Positions 24,586-24,689 of a stretch of 24,689 nucleotides of DNA are shown here, piece by piece. The notes below the pieces were generated by a model. The model saw nothing but the letters and a program-made list of their open reading frames with translations. It searched no databases and had not been told where the DNA came from. Source of the DNA: Candidatus Bathyarchaeota archaeon (lineage in GTDB: Archaea; Thermoproteota; Bathyarchaeia; Bathyarchaeales; UBA233); assembly GCA_025057795.1 (NCBI GenBank), contig JANXEP010000011.1, forward strand, positions 1 through 24,689, written 5' to 3'. The position numbers were made by a program, and so were the translations under genes. Each line of letters starts with the position of its first letter. Position 1 is the stretch's first letter.

Positions 24586-24689
24586 CTATATGAGGATTGT
24601 TATTACGCTGCATTCTTCGGTTGCCTTTGCCTGTTCTTTGTCCGACGTTAACAGCGGAGCGTTGGTGTTTGCTGCCAAGGCTATGAATA
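24586..24689 (-). CDS. PIN-domain-like protein, C-terminal fragment
   Basis: A minus-strand frame enters from the window edge and ends at TAG 24586-24588. Its 33 visible residues (FIALAANTNAPLLTSDKEQA at the start) fit the end of a PIN-type nuclease: a small-residue helix, then NAPLLTSD with a conserved acidic residue, then a short helix and a final strand (CSVITILI). PIN proteins are ribonucleases, often toxins or rRNA-processing factors. The start and most catalytic residues lie outside the window. It stops 22 nt before the 5' end of tRNA-Val. The call rests on pattern only. Confidence 0.5.
   Translation of the reverse strand, partial: FIALAANTNAPLLTSDKEQAKATEECSVITILI

Noticed and set aside
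1..24689. CRISPR array, insertion sequence or prophage genes
   Set aside because: No regularly spaced direct repeats, transposase or integrase motifs were seen. The tRNA at 24487-24563 has no visible attachment-site duplicate within the window.

Overview
The window looks like a piece of an anaerobic or microaerophilic archaeal genome, probably from the Bathyarchaeia/Thermoproteota side. I infer this from archaeal TATA-like boxes 20-30 nt before short leaders, frequent TTG/GTG starts with GGAGG-type ribosome sites, an ER/archaeal-type signal peptidase, a C2H2 zinc finger, and a tRNA-Val with an encoded CCA. The lineage is inference; no rRNA or ribosomal protein is present.

Layout. (1) 1-1521: two paralogous small secreted proteins flank a type I signal peptidase; the first copy carries a frameshift. 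(2) 1790-5650: a plus-strand operon for a three-subunit molybdenum hydroxylase. Its small subunit has an N-terminal C2H2 zinc finger, and its FAD subunit has the four-Cys [4Fe-4S] loop typical of 4-hydroxybenzoyl-CoA reductase. (3) 5723-11265: a putative catabolic block with a fumarate-reductase-like flavoprotein and a bicupin (minus), then an enolase-superfamily enzyme and a second flavoprotein (plus). (4) 11395-16722: a second, divergent molybdenum hydroxylase operon on the minus strand. Its FAD subunit has a whole GltD-like NAD(P)H oxidoreductase module inserted into the [4Fe-4S] loop. (5) 16881-19582: a divergent plus-strand cofactor operon, xdhC-moeA-mocA, which should make and load the molybdopterin-cytosine-dinucleotide form of the cofactor. 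(6) 19662-21524: two tandem QueG-like (COG1600-type) iron-sulfur proteins. (7) 21654-24308: an alcohol dehydrogenase followed by the NAD(P)HX repair enzyme Nnr. (8) 24487-24689: tRNA-Val and the tail of a PIN-domain-like protein.

Together, regions 2-5 read as a molybdenum-hydroxylase island: two enzymes, their cofactor supply, and flavin, cupin and enolase-superfamily enzymes that could process the substrate. The [4Fe-4S] loops point to low-potential chemistry on an aromatic or heterocyclic compound, but the substrate cannot be read from the sequence. No transporter and no classical transcription factor is visible. The strongest novelty is the nested GltD/HcrB-like subunit at 11395-13785, which would wire NAD(P)H directly to the electron-entry cluster of a molybdenum hydroxylase.
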